Assembly (NCBI GenBank): GCA_022818135.1 | Contig: JAFMSR010000008.1 | Coordinates: 29,060,899-29,124,898 of the forward strand | Direction of reading: 5' to 3' | Source of the DNA: Saxidomus purpurata | Lineage: Eukaryota > Mollusca > Bivalvia > Venerida > Veneridae | Length of the DNA stretch: 64,000 bases | Shown: positions 23,190 through 34,349 of the stretch, piece after piece | How the letters are laid out: every line of letters begins with the position of its first letter | How positions within the stretch are numbered: position 1 is the first letter of the stretch | Position numbers and translations under genes: made by a program | The notes under the pieces: model-generated | What the model was told of the DNA's origin: nothing | What the model saw: only the letters and a program-made list of their open reading frames with translations | Databases searched by the model: none

Positions 23190-23570
23190 TTACTCATACT
23201 TCATGAAGTACTCATGAAATATTCATGACTTCTTCATGGAGAGACTTCATGAAGTCTTCATGACAAAAACATGAACTGCAAATGAGACAAATGCATCAGC
23301 CACTCATGAAAACAGAATCATGAATTATTCATGAAGTGGTTAATGCATTAAAAATGCATGAAATTAAGCATAGCCTGTGTTCATGAAGAATTCATGAAGT
23401 TTGTATTTATTAATCTTCATGAAGAATTCATGAAGAAATTCCTGAAAAAAATACTTCATGAAGAATTCATGCATTATTTTGTTCTTTATTTCAATGTCTC
23501 ATTTGCACTTCATGTTTTTTCCATGAGCACTTCAAGAATAAATATTCTTAGAAATTCATGAACACATTTG
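23190..23570. repeat. TTCATGAA palindrome array
   Basis: Roughly twenty TTCATGAA, CTTCATGAAG, TCATGA or AATTCATGAA words occur in 380 bp, many doubled as CTTCATGAAGAATTCATGAA. The block is irregular rather than a unit-length tandem array. It lies 3' of the minus-strand five-exon gene, so could be in its 3' UTR or beyond. A similar block is at 30770-31125. Confidence 0.75.
23485..23490 (-). terminator. Candidate poly(A) signal AATAAA
   Basis: TTTATT on the plus strand gives AATAAA on the minus strand about 370 bp downstream of the stop of the five-exon gene at 23859-25857. It is the first good hexamer I found on that strand. Confidence 0.35.
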
Positions 23571-23858
23571 TGCTTTTCCTGAATATATATGCTGAACAAT
23601 GTTTTTTCCATGGATGTTACTTCCAACACCACTCTCTCTCGAGCAAAGCAAATTTTGTAGCATTAAGTTGTGGCTTTAGATTATTCATGCATTTGATGGT
23701 TCTCTTGTCAGTCCGAGTGGAGTTAATCAGTTCATTTTTACTAACACTTGGAAACACAGACGTTTGAATATGTTCTGTTCCCCAACTCTGTTGAAGAGTT
23801 CCCTCAGTTAAAGCTGACAGTGATGAAGCAACAACTGTGGCTGGAGGAAATTGTTGCT

Positions 23859-25857
23859 TTAGTTCACTCTTTTTATGTCCATTCGTTTGCTGGTGCACCC
23901 GTTTGGTATACTTATGTCAGATTGACTGGCTGGAAGACTGCCTATCTTTAAGTTTATCTTCTCTTTCCTGCAGTTTTCTATGGACATCACCTCATCTTCT
24001 AGTTTCTTAAATTCTCTCTTCTAAAAAATCAATAAAATATGTTTATACAGATGAATTAAATGAAGAGGTTGCATTGTGAGGAAAAATCTAGTACCTCCTG
24101 TCAGCACCATTAAACAGTGCAGGAAAGTTTTTGATGTTATATTTTTGAAATGCTAAGGCTAAATATGCTGCTTTTCCTAGCACTTTTTCTTGAGTCACAA
24201 CTATGTGATATCTTGCTTAAATTTCAAACAATGTAATAGAGTAATTAAAGTTACCAGTCAGCAATGTGCTTAAAATTGAAATCCTGTTAAATCTTAAAAT
24301 TATTGTTACCCTAACTCTTGACTCAGTTCTCAAATGACAGCATGATTGTACAAAGTTTCACCCTAACAAGAGCTTTACTGAACAGAAAATTACAGAAGAC
24401 GTACCTTGATGGCTCTTTTCTGTCTCTTCAGTTCAGGTACTGGACACTGTCATTTCCTTAAGTAAGAGACAACAAAAATGTTAAACAATGTTAACTAATT
24501 GCCAATTTACAACATGTAGAGCCTGTCAGCTGTCAAATTGACTTAACTCCTTACCAAAAAGAGATCTAGGTCAAAATACACGCTGTTTATAGAAACTACA
24601 AAGAGAAGTAATTCTAAAAACAAGGTGACTTATGGTGGTGAACATTTGTGCCAAGTTACATCAAAATCCCTCCATGCATGAAGAAGAAATGCTCTGGACA
24701 AAGATATTCCTTAATTTGACCTTTAACCTCTAAGTGTGACCTTGACCTTAGACCTAGGGACCTGGATATTGTGCATGACACTCTGTGTCATGATGGTGGA
24801 CATTTGTGCCAAGTTATTTAAGAATCCCTTGATCCATGGATAAGCTACAGCCCAGACAAACTAAACTCGGATGGACGGACGCAAACACATACACCAAACC
24901 GTCATTTGGAGAACTATATCAAGCTTTCGTAAGCGGCTCGACAAAAATGTTAAACAATGTTTGCTACCATCTTCATGCAAATGTTTAAATTGTAGAGTCA
25001 GATAGTTCAACTTTTTAATGACAAATACCAGATATATTGCAAGATTTTTGTTCAATAAATTGTCGGACACTGTAAAAAACTAACTGCTAAGTAAGCTGCA
25101 TTTAAAATACATATCTTTTCACAACAGTTATAATCAGTAACTCAATTTCATTAAAGTTATAAAAATACCTGGAGCATTAACTGTCCCTTGTGACTTTATA
25201 CAATCTGCAGAACCAAATTTACATGCATCCTCCCTCTCCTTGAACAGCTGAAGTTTAAGAATAAATATATAACAGGTCATTTAAATAAATCCCGACGTTA
25301 CATAGTCATCCATTCTTGGTTATTTAAAGTTAAAGATGCATAGAGACCTGTAATGAAAGCCGAGGAATCATCTTTCCCGAATGTAAATAATTTATCAATT
25401 CCCGGATATGCAAAATTTTAGTACCGTCCTCTTCTAAAAACGTATCCGGAAATAATATAGGAAACAAACTGCACATATCTACATAGTTCTTGCTTGCCAG
25501 CTAGATTTTATGGTGACGTTGACGTGACTGGAGGGCACAAGTTCAAATCCCTCTCCGGGCAAAGTATTTTTCAGTTATATAACTAAGTATATAACTTTTG
25601 AAAATTTATTGAAGTCAGATCTGTGGCTGTAGACTGTTTAGAATGTGTATTATATAATTTAAGAGAAATAATTTGCAATTTTAAAGATTCAAACACGAGC
25701 ATTCAAACATATTTTTGAGAATACCTCCAAGCTTCAAAATTCTGAACAGCCCTCGAGTCCCAGGTAGCCTCTGAAAAACGATTCCAACTTTGGTTCTACA
25801 ATCTGTGTCAGAGTATGTACCGGTATGATCAACAAATCGTTTGTTTTCGTCTGCCAT
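23859..25857 (-). CDS. Five-exon gene, 164-residue unrecognised basic protein
   Basis: Exons (minus strand): 25857-25725, 25433-25348, 25247-25169, 24439-24405 and 24020-23859. All four junctions are GT/AG and the phases agree (1, 0, 1, 0), giving one 164-codon frame from ATG (CAACC-like TAGAACC context) to TAA. It begins MADENKRFVDHTGTYSDTD, then KVGIVFQRLPGTRGLFRILK (about 23-42) and ILHIRELINYLHSGKM (about 50-66), likely a small folded domain. Residues about 101-135 (PELKRQKRAIKKREFKKLED and on to EKINLK) are highly charged and helical, probably a basic coiled coil or nuclear signal. I do not recognise the family. The same exon holds a 90-codon frame shifted relative to the stop (23617-23898), so a lost base may have truncated the protein. 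Exon 4 uses a poor pyrimidine tract. Confidence 0.6.
24590..24910 (-). repeat. TGACCTTGACCTT-type mollusc repeat in intron 4
   Basis: Two units share GGTGGTGAACATTTGTGCCA / GGTGGACATTTGTGCCAAGT followed by AATCCCT and a CCATGGATAAG/CCATGCATGAAG phrase, with CTAAGTGTGACCTTGACCTT between. In minus orientation this is the AAGGTCAAGGTCAC family. It ends with GGATGGACGGACGCAAACACA. Confidence 0.6.
25495..25565 (+). repeat. Possible degenerate tRNA-derived SINE head
   Basis: AAGTTCAAATCCCTCTCCGG resembles a B box and tRNA 3' arm, but the A box is not convincing. It lies in intron 1 of the minus-strand gene. Confidence 0.3.
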
Positions 25858-26240
25858 GGTTCTACCAGGAAGCCAGTAGCGCGGCGAATCATCTTTACTA
25901 AGGACACATTACATTGGCTAGTTTAATTCTACTAACCAATCGAATTTCGTTTTTGTGTGCACAGCTTCTCCCCACCCAATTCTCGCAAAATAATCAGTTC
26001 TCGTGATTTTTATCAAACACAAAAAGTGATTTAAATAATACCTCAGCAAACAGAAGCAAAATGATGAAACATTTTATAATGTATAAAACGTAAAAATAAC
26101 AATGTCTCCCACTTAAAAGCTCGCGCCTCTTGATTACGTCACAAAAAGTGTCTGTAGTTGTAAAATGGCGCCCCCTATTAACCATGCTGAAAGATTGTGA
26201 TTAAAACAATGACGAAAGTTTTATTGCAAAGGACGAGAAA
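25858..26240. promoter_or_regulatory. Bidirectional promoter region
   Basis: 383 bp separate the minus-strand ATG at 25857 and the plus-strand ATG at 26241. The gap is richer in CpG than its surroundings and has two CCAAT boxes in opposite orientation (ATTGG at 25913, CCAAT at 25936), a CRE-like TTACGTCA (26134-26141) and a GGCGCC-containing stretch (AAAATGGCGCCCCC, near 26163). No TATA box is obvious. This is the layout of a head-to-head promoter driving both transcripts. Confidence 0.45.
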
Positions 26241-26911
26241 ATGCCAGTGATTGCTGTCTTCATACAAGTTAAACACGAAGGGGAATGTTTTGCATCATCT
26301 ATGTTGCATACACGATATGTGTAAGTAAATTTATATCGTTTCGCCCACAAGACGTTTCGGACCTGGTTAATTATGACATTTATACTAATAAATATAATCT
26401 GGAGTGCATAATAAAGTTCTTACAACTGCTATAAATTGACCCGAGACTCGATCAATAAAGAATCAACATCGAAAATGTTGAAATGACTGACTGTCCGAAA
26501 TATCTACTGTCCGAAAGTTGTTACTTGCATGATATAGCTTACCTTGAATTTTAGCGTAAATAAGTCATTCCATTATTAAAATCCATTTGTCATTATAATT
26601 TTGATAAACACTGATGCTTTTGGCACAGTTTACATTCACAGAATTGTTGTGCATACTTTAATTTTGGCATTTCAAGCATTTATGACACTTCCTGTCAAGT
26701 TGAAAATGTCCTCCATGTTTACTATTTTGGTCGAACCAAAAGTTGTTTATTTAATTTATGTTTTATTATGCATAACACCAGCAGTGTTGTATTTTGTCTG
26801 AATGATTGTTTTAAGTATTATTAAGTGATCCCTTGTATCATTTTATCATTGTACCTTATTTTGAGGTTAATATTGATGAACCTTTTTTTTCTTTGATTGT
26901 TTATAAGTCCC

Positions 26912-27210
26912 GGCCGACCGTGGGACTTCTCTCTGGGTGAATTTGCCAGGACTCCTGACAGGTGCATGTTGAAGAGACAGATGCAGATACAAGGGGATCA
27001 GGGTACCTGAGACCCTAGCTCATTTTACGGATAGACCCCTTGGTCCTTTCACATGCTGATATCTGGGTTTCTTACCAGTTCATCTGTAACTGGGTGGGAA
27101 AGTCTGAAACACTGAGAAGCATTTCTGAAATTTCCAGTGCACCAGCCAGGATTTAAACCAGGGAACATTTTAGTCACTAATGCAGAAGTTGCTGGCAATT
27201 TTCAATGTTA
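26912..27210 (-). mobile_element. Degenerate tRNA-derived SINE
   Basis: On the minus strand TGCATTAGTGACTAAAATG resembles an A box and CTGGTTTAAATCCTGGCTGG a B box, at tRNA spacing, followed by a body of about 230 bp containing CCCGGCCGACCGTGGGAC at its far end. Degenerate, hence moderate confidence. Confidence 0.45.
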
Positions 27211-27339
27211 GAATATCACATTATTAATGTCTGTTATGGTTTTAAAGTATCGTTAATTCTATCTACAGCTAATTTGGAACAACTGTACTGGTATTATAAG
27301 CGATTAACTTGAAACTTTGAATGATTCTCTGATTATTTT

Positions 27340-27610
27340 TTTAGGGTTGTCCAGTTAGCGCGGTGCTTTTTGCACTCGCTTCTCATCAATGCTATTTGTG
27401 TTCGATCCCGTCCTGGTAGTATGTGAGATGGTAGGGTGGTCACCAGATGGTATCATGGATTATCATACAGGTAGGTTTTCTCTGGGATTTCTGGTTTCTC
27501 CCACAGTAAAACCACCATAAGCAAAGCTCACCATCATGCACCTGCATGCTCAATTCAAAAGCTTGCATGAGCTAATGGTTGTTATGATTTGTATATTGCT
27601 GACTAAGTAA
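27340..27610 (+). mobile_element. tRNA-derived SINE
   Basis: A box CAGTTAGCGCGGTGC (27352-27366) and B box GTGTTCGATCCCGTCC (27398-27413) are at pol III spacing. The body includes GGTTTTCTCTGGGATTTCTGG and CTCCCACAGTAAAACCACCA. It lies in intron 1 of the 26241 transcript. Confidence 0.7.
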
Positions 27611-28369
27611 ATATTATCATTATTTGTCCCTTCAGCTATTTTTAATTAAACAGTTTTTACAAGATTATTGGCCGAAATATACATGATTCTTTTGGCAAAT
27701 CAATTACCGGTATTTGATTAATAATTATTATACAACAATAAACATTGGACAATAATTTTCTTTAATTAACTGTGTCTTGCCTTACTTAGCATTAGTTGGG
27801 ATATAGGACCTTCGGATCCTGACTTTGTTATAATTGATAATGTGGATATCATCTGATAGACCTCATTCATTGTCACTAAAAATATATTCTAATAATTGGT
27901 AAGAATATGCAGAATTCATGGTAAGTTGTTTTATGAAAAATTGTTGTCATAACATGATATCAATAGACAAAAATGATACTAACAGTAAATTGTTTTATGC
28001 TTTCTTAGGTGGTTACCCAACAGACTATGAATGTGCACCTGCTTAGACATCATTTTTCACAACTTGATATGTTGGATTCGAGTTCTAGAATTCGTATTTG
28101 AAAAACATCGATCATGGCACAGGGCATTTCAACAGTGACAGACTGACAGGTAACTATTTCAGTATCTGCGTCTCATTTTTCTGTAGCATTAACATTTGGA
28201 CATTCACTAGTATTTATCATAATCAAGGACTAAAGAAATATGTGTCATTGGTGAAATTAAGAAAAAAATAGAACTGATTGTGATGTAACTAATTTAAGGC
28301 ATTTGAATGGGAATTAAAGCATTTGATTATATTGTAATACAACTAGTCTGGGTACCAATCACTCTGGTG

Positions 28370-28615
28370 AAATTCAATTCTTGAAGAGGGGTTTAAATCA
28401 AAGATGAAGCTGCACAAAAAATGTTCATATGACTTGTACTGTATTGAAAAGGAACAAAGGTCCATAACTCTGAAAAAAAATCTTTACAAAACATGATGAG
28501 AGCATGCACACACAGGTTTGATACCAATCAATACAACTGACTCCTGTGAAGTTTCATTCAATTCTTGCCAGGGGTTTTGGACATGAAGCACACACAAAAA
28601 CATGATGTACACTAG
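28370..28615 (+). repeat. Mollusc repeat of the AACAAAGGTCCATAACTCTG type
   Basis: Contains GGAACAAAGGTCCATAACTC, GTGAAATTCAATTCTTGAAG and again GTGAAGTTTCATTCAATTCT, i.e. about one and a half diverged units of the family also seen at 59860-60185. Confidence 0.55.
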
Positions 28616-28820
28616 CTGTATTAGCTGTATTAAAACAAACAAAGGGTAAGTCTGTTGATTTCTTCATTGCAGTCAAGTTTAGCAGTTGGATAAACTAAAG
28701 CTCCGCCAAGACTTGTAAAATACATGGAAAAAACATACACTGGAAGTACTGGTTGATCGCCTGTCTTCAAGGATTACCAGGTAAGAGTTTGTACAAGTAT
28801 GATATATCAATTGTCAAAGT

Positions 28821-29007
28821 GAGTGGTGGTGTAGAGGTTTAGGTGTCTGCCGCTCATCCCAGAGGTTGCGGGTTCAAGCCCCACCAAGGTCACGACCGTA
28901 CCTCCTCATATGACACCAGTACTTGTTTTTCCAGGAAACAGACTCGAGAGTGACTTGATAAGCTACAAGCTTTCTTCACAATGAAGCTAAAATAATTAGT
29001 ATAAACT
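28821..29007 (+). mobile_element. tRNA-derived SINE with 12-bp target duplication
   Basis: GTGGTGTAGAGGTTTAGGTG (A box) and TTGCGGGTTCAAGCCCCACC (B box) form a well-preserved tRNA-like head; the body has TTTTTCCAGGAAACAGACTC and an AT-rich tail. The 12-bp AATTGTCAAAGT flanks it on both sides (28809-28820 and 29008-29019), a perfect retroposition duplication. This is the youngest-looking SINE in the window. Confidence 0.85.
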
Positions 29008-30104
29008 AATTGTCAAAGTCTATTTATATACATGGATGATTTGAAGTTATGAATATTTTCATTTATTTAAAAACCATGACACTGAATAACTTTATTTTTT
29101 TTTAGAAGTGCAACTGTAAATAGAATAGTCAGTGTATATACTAGTACAAGCAGGTCTTTTTTCAAAGCTTTTTCTCAAATATCAATATAATGACTTATAT
29201 GCACATGTTGATAGAAAAATGTGATTTCAGGGACAGCAAAGTTGGTGGTAAGACCATTTCCATGCTTAAAAAACCAGTTGATACACCTCACAGAGGAAAA
29301 GAGACAAACAGCAAAGCCAGTGATTTCTGAGCAAGCAGCTGTGGTAAAATACCAGAGAGGAAAAGAGGTCTTCTACCCCCAGGAATATTTCAGAGTAGAA
29401 ACTAGTATACCATGCTACTTGAGAGTGGAAAAATTGCTACTGTGCAGTTCTTCATCATGTTTGATAATGTTCCAATGACATTTGTAGATACATGTGTGAA
29501 AAGCAGTGCTATGTTCATATGACAGAATATTTCAAAATATTGAAAAAAAATTCTCAACAAGAACACACATCAAGCTCAAGCAGACCAAATCTGAGCAAGT
29601 GATGAAACTTGTACCTTCTGAATACATGATGAAGAAATGTGTACTGATGAAAATAACTAAACCTCGGACATAATTTTTATGTTTCATTGCAACTTAACTT
29701 AATTAAGTAATACTTGGTAGACATACCATGTAGTGAATAACAAATATCTTCAGTTGAAAACATTTACTGAAAAGTCATGTTAAAAACCTGATACACAAAT
29801 TCAAGATTTTTCGGTAAATGTTTCAAACTGTATTACATAGGTTATGTTTGTTATACAGTACTTCTGTGTATGCCTTGGATAAGGATTAAGTGTCCCAGAC
29901 TTTGTAACATGCTGGTTTCAGTTTATTGTTTATTTAGTATACAAAATGAGCATTTTTGCTAAAGTACTAGATATTTATTTATTGAAGATCATTAACTCAG
30001 TTTATTCAGGAATGTATACACTTTTAATTTGGTATAGTTAAGCTACACATATTGTGATACTGCTAATAAAGCATATAAAGTTATAATGTTCTTAATCAGA
30101 ATTA

Positions 30105-30255
30105 AATTAAACCACCCTCACTTGATAGCTCACCTGAGCACAAAGTGCTTAAGGTGAGCTATTGTGATTGCCTGGTGTCTGTTGTCTGTCATTCATCCAC
30201 ACTTAACCTTGTGTACGCAAAAGAGGCAGCATTTTTACTGGATCTAGGTCAAACT
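30105..30255 (+). repeat. 5' fragment of the TGAGCTATTGTGA repeat family
   Basis: CACCTGAGCACAAAGTGCTT then AAGGTGAGCTATTGTGATTG and TCTGTTGTCTGTCATTC match the 5' ends at 49852 and 53121. It breaks off near 30255. CTGAGCACAAAGTGCTTAAG can form a small hairpin (GAGCAC/GTGCTT). Confidence 0.6.
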
Positions 30256-30299
30256 GCACACTCTCATTTTGATTGTTTTACATTACAGTAAAATGTCAT

Positions 30300-30460
30300 A
30301 ATAATGTCACTGGTCAGTTGAAAGCCAGTGGTATTGATAAAAATTTGGTTCCAGTGAAGTCCACTGGAATTCCAGTGGAATAATCAAGAAATTACTTTTC
30401 CAGTGGAATTCCACTGGAAACCACTGGAAACCGCTGGTATTCCACTGACTTTTTCTAAGG
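30300..30460. repeat. CCACTGGAATTCCAGTGG palindrome cluster
   Basis: About ten CCAGTGG/CCACTGG words occur in 160 bp, including the perfect 20-bp palindrome TCCACTGGAATTCCAGTGGA near 30360 and a perfect 22-bp palindrome with the words in the opposite order near 30400. It is joined downstream to a TTCATGAA block. Confidence 0.75.
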
Positions 30461-30769
30461 GGATATGTCAACTTGACTTAGAAAATGTGCTGTATAATTT
30501 CACCTTATTGACACTCTAGCACCTTATTTCTTTACCAATTCCAGTCCTATTTATAGTGAATGTGCGTGACCTAAAAGTCTTATATAAAACAAATGGAACT
30601 TGTAGTTCATGAGTTATGTGCCCTTTACTTGGAATATTTGCAATATTTGACCTTGTTTGCCCTCTAGCATCTTCATTTCTTCACCAATCCAAATCAAGTT
30701 TACATACCTGCATAACAAGTTTATGTATGTATGGTCAATAATTTCTCAAGAAGATTTCAAGAATTGTAA

Positions 30770-31125
30770 TCATAGATATACTCATAAAATATTCATGACT
30801 TTTTGTCAGGAACAGTTAAGAATGTTTTAAGAAATAGATATTATAAAACTGCTCATAGAATGTTCATCATTTTTTTCAAGAATTTTTCTTGAATTCTGTA
30901 GGTATATTTTCATTCATGAGAAAATCTTGATTCATTCTTAAACTGCTTCATGAATATTTCAAGGATTTTGTGAATCTGTCAATAATGCTTGATATCTTCA
31001 TGAAGTGGATCAAATGACACTTCATGCATAAAACTTCATGAAGTCAGATTAAGAAGTGATCAAGAACAGTTCATGAATAATTCATAATGGTGATGAAAAA
31101 TTCATGATTTCATGAATTTCATTTC
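30770..31125. repeat. Second TTCATGAA palindrome block
   Basis: Repeated TTCATGAA, CTTCATGAAG, ATTCATGA, TTCAAGAA and TTCTTGAA words over about 350 bp, ending at CATTTCGCCGGGG. Looser than the 23190 array but the same kind of sequence. Confidence 0.6.
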
Positions 31126-32573
31126 GCCGGGGAGAAGGGCTCAGTATACAGTCTAGTTGTGCATATCATATAGGATTTCAATAAAACGTGGTCATAATTT
31201 GAGAGTCTAGTTGTGCATATTGTCACAAAAGTTTGGGAGGGGTATTATAAGGGTACAGTTAAAAAATTAGAATGTTCGTGTCAGCTCTCATTCCCATGAG
31301 TAGCTACAGAGATTTCAATGAAATGAGGCCACAAAACTGATCAGTAACCAACTTATTTGTTCAAATTATCAGGACATTGCCACGGTTACTTATATCAGAT
31401 TTTTTTGCCAGCAATTGTTCTCTTTACTGGATGACAGAATTTGAGTGAAACTTCACAGATGTGGTCAGTACCAAAGCTAGATTCAATGATACATATATAT
31501 CTTACCATATTATACTATGTGGGAATAGATACAAGGGGAAAGCATACATGTATGTGTTTTCTCCCATAAAAATATTTTTGCTTGAAATTACTTGTATAAT
31601 ATACATCATTGTTGATAGCATTATTGCCTTTGGGAATAAGGAATTCTTGTTCTATAACCAACAGTGGGCGAGATGAAATCTTTTTTCTATGGAAGTGGCG
31701 TCTCACACATTAAATTCAATCAAAAAAATGGATCTCACTTATGTTCCCCACACTCTGGCTCTCAAAAGCAGCCAAAGTCTCACATAGTCAGACTCCCGAG
31801 ATATGGCACGTCTGACAGCGTTTGCTTGCTTTTGATTCCGAGCAGTCAGTAGCTATTTTTAACATCCCATTTCTGTAATTAATGGCACAGATAGTATTGT
31901 GGAGATGGTAAAATTACTATTATTCAGTTAGCCTGTGACAGAACTGCACTTTCCCAGCTATGGAAGTCATGTTTCAAGTAGTTTTAATTACAGTAATTGT
32001 CTCACAATCAATAGGGATGTACTCCTTCAAATACCTTCCAGCTAAAACGATTAGATTTCATGTCCATTAAACAGGATTTTCACCAATATTATACCGGTAT
32101 GATTATGTACAGAAATCAACTACCTGTGAACTAACATCTGATAAAGGGAATTAGCCAAGATTGTACTGAATCAGGATTATTCAGTGTATCTTGCCTGTTC
32201 TCCTGATTGAAATTCTTGTATGGAATCACTTCTACCACCTGGAATAATTAAAAGTTTGTTTTTATTGTGTTGCTATTATGATTATGTGTGCAGGAATATA
32301 TAAACTCTCTGCAATGTATAGAAGTTGACTTACAATTGGATAATATTTTAAGAAATATATATTGCGAAGAAACTATTTGGATTTATAAGAAATTTTATTT
32401 CAATTAATTATTTTGATTTAGTGTTACGTCATTCTCAGCAGAAGTGATTATGCCATTGGATTATTGTTGTTCATGCAGTAATATTAAAAACAAATTTACT
32501 TAATTTCTATCGAATCAAGTTCTTACAACTTATATTAATCGCTCTTGAGACTCATTGCAGATGGAACCACGAA

Positions 32574-32710
32574 GAGAGAGAGAGAGAGGTGATGTGGAAG
32601 TTTCTGTGTCTTGTCTAAGGACACAATCACAACTTAAGTGCTGGTGAGGATCGAACCCGAGACCCTTCAATCCTGAGGCGAATAGCTACCACTGCACCAA
32701 GGCAGCTCCA
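32574..32710 (-). mobile_element. tRNA-derived SINE (tRNA-like head well preserved)
   Basis: On the minus strand GAGCTGCCTTGGTGCAGTGG (A box) and GGGTCTCGGGTTCGATCCTC (B box) form a tRNA-like head, followed by GTGATTGTGTCCTTAGACAA and a short tail next to a (GA)n run at 32574-32589. Confidence 0.75.
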
Positions 32711-32755
32711 CAAATTGTTCACTTCTAAAACATACTGTGAAAAAGCAGTTTCACT

Positions 32756-33045
32756 AACAAGTATTTCCTGACATTTTGTCAGTGACGAGTTGTTTAGCCA
32801 ATTGATAATTCAGTGGCTAAATTGGTAAAATCTATTTATCTTCATGTACTGGAAAACCAGCCTGTCCACATCGATCTTATTTAGCTTCCAAAATAGCGGA
32901 TTCATTTAACAGTGTTTCCTGACACCTCGCCAATTACCAGTTGTTTTGCTAATTGATAATTCCTGTCCCTTAATTGGTAAAATCTGCTTGTCTTTCACAC
33001 AGGACAACCGGGCAGTAAGCATTGATCTTGTTTCATAAGCTTAAC
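32756..33045 (+). repeat. Diverged tandem duplication, about 153-bp period
   Basis: The first half (32756-32889) and second half (32909-33043) share GTTTCCTGACA, GTTGTTT(A/T)GC, AATTGATAATTC, AATTGGTAAAATCT and ATCTT(A/G)TTT(A/C)... in order. No ORF; origin unknown. Confidence 0.65.
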
Positions 33046-33912
33046 AGGCTCGTATTATCAGGCAATTACGTACAAAAAATTGAATGTCTGGGATGAAATG
33101 AGACCTACTATTCTGAGATTATTGCTTGATTTGACAAGCGTTTGAAATCTTTTCCTGATTGGCTGAGGTACATCATTAGCAAGCAAAATGTTTAGGCTCG
33201 TTAGGCCCATTGTGACTGGGTAGAAAAACTTGTCACAGGTCTCGGTGGCTGACTTACCTAACTTTTCAGACACTGACAGTTGACGCATGTTCAACAGAAT
33301 TTATACATCATTATATTGCAGTAGCAGAGGGAAGTGCGTTATTGTTTAATTATTCTGTTAGAATATGTAGAATCATTCATAGCTACCTTGATTAAAGCAC
33401 TGATTCCAGAGCTGTAATTGGAAACATAGAACGCATGATAAGTGAATTAACCATTCAGTTGATAGACAGTCAAACTACTGTTCAAAGCTCGAAAATGGTA
33501 CAAGGAATTCATTCTTAGCCGAAGTTAAAGTTTATGTGATGTTTTGATGAGAGTTCATAATTGTGATGACAGTTTATGCGGAACTTTTTTCAATCAGTGG
33601 AACTTTAAACTGTCTCCACCAGGGGAATTGATTCAGTGTTTGAGAAAGATGCTTAAATATTTATCCAGTGTCGCTTTACTACAGGTAGTGATGAAATAGA
33701 GGCAATTTGAAACTGGAGGAATTGTTTTCATAAAGCATTAGGAAAATTGGTTTGTGGGGGATGTAATATGCCATGTTTTGTGATAAAACAAATCTAATTT
33801 AGTGTTGTAAATGGTCGGACTATTGAAGTGAGATTTACACAGAAAAATTGGCACAGGGCTTCTGGTTGTTTAATTTGCACTTGGTATTAGACATTGTGAA
33901 GCCTTAGAAAAC

Positions 33913-33933
33913 ATGGAGCAGTCAAGGAAAATG
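33913..33933 (+). CDS. Weak candidate first coding exon (MEQSRKM)
   Basis: AAAACATGGAGCAGTCAAGG ends AAAATG|GTAAGC, a strong donor in phase 0. It could be an alternative first exon spliced to a phase-0 acceptor such as 59161. Only seven codons, so this is a lead. Confidence 0.25.
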
Positions 33934-34349
33934 GTAAGCTTTCTATCATTATTCTTTTTATACTTCTTGTTTACATCAAAGGATTGTTATATACATTCTT
34001 CAAAGAAGGTAGATCTTTCAAAAAAAAGATAGAAAAAAGTAAGATATGAATTTTTATGTTTGTGCAATAAAAAAAGCATGTAGAACTGTATTTTATAGTT
34101 TATAGCAATTTTTACTTACTTAAGGAAGGTAATGAAATATTTATGAGTTTTACACTTTCAGTTATTTAAAACCAGTATAGACATGTAGAATCTGTCAGGA
34201 AGTGCTTTTCTGTCTCTGTATTAGTGTAAGATGTCAGTATTTCTATTGACCAGTGTAACATAACTTATATAATAGTTAGTCATTCTGCTAACCTTGAATA
34301 AAGCGGTCTGATTATAGATTGTAAAGTTGCTACATATTTGGAACATCAT

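Larger units (their letters stand above)
26241..30095 (+). ncRNA. Spliced transcript with little coding capacity (or short ORF)
   Basis: Proposed exons: from upstream of 26241 to 26320 (donor GT|GTAAGT), 28009-28149 (acceptor TTTATGCTTTCTTAG, donor CAG|GTAACT), 28673-28780 (acceptor TTTCTTCATTGCAG, donor CAG|GTAAGA) and 29231 to about 30090 (acceptor GTGATTTCAG, AATAAA at 30065). The ATG ORF (MPVIAVFIQVKHEGECFASS...) crosses the first junction and stops after about 33 codons at 28028-28030. Exon 4 has an 80-codon open frame that extends back through part of exon 3 without an ATG. The strong splice sites support a real transcript, its coding status is open. Three SINEs lie in its introns. Confidence 0.45.
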
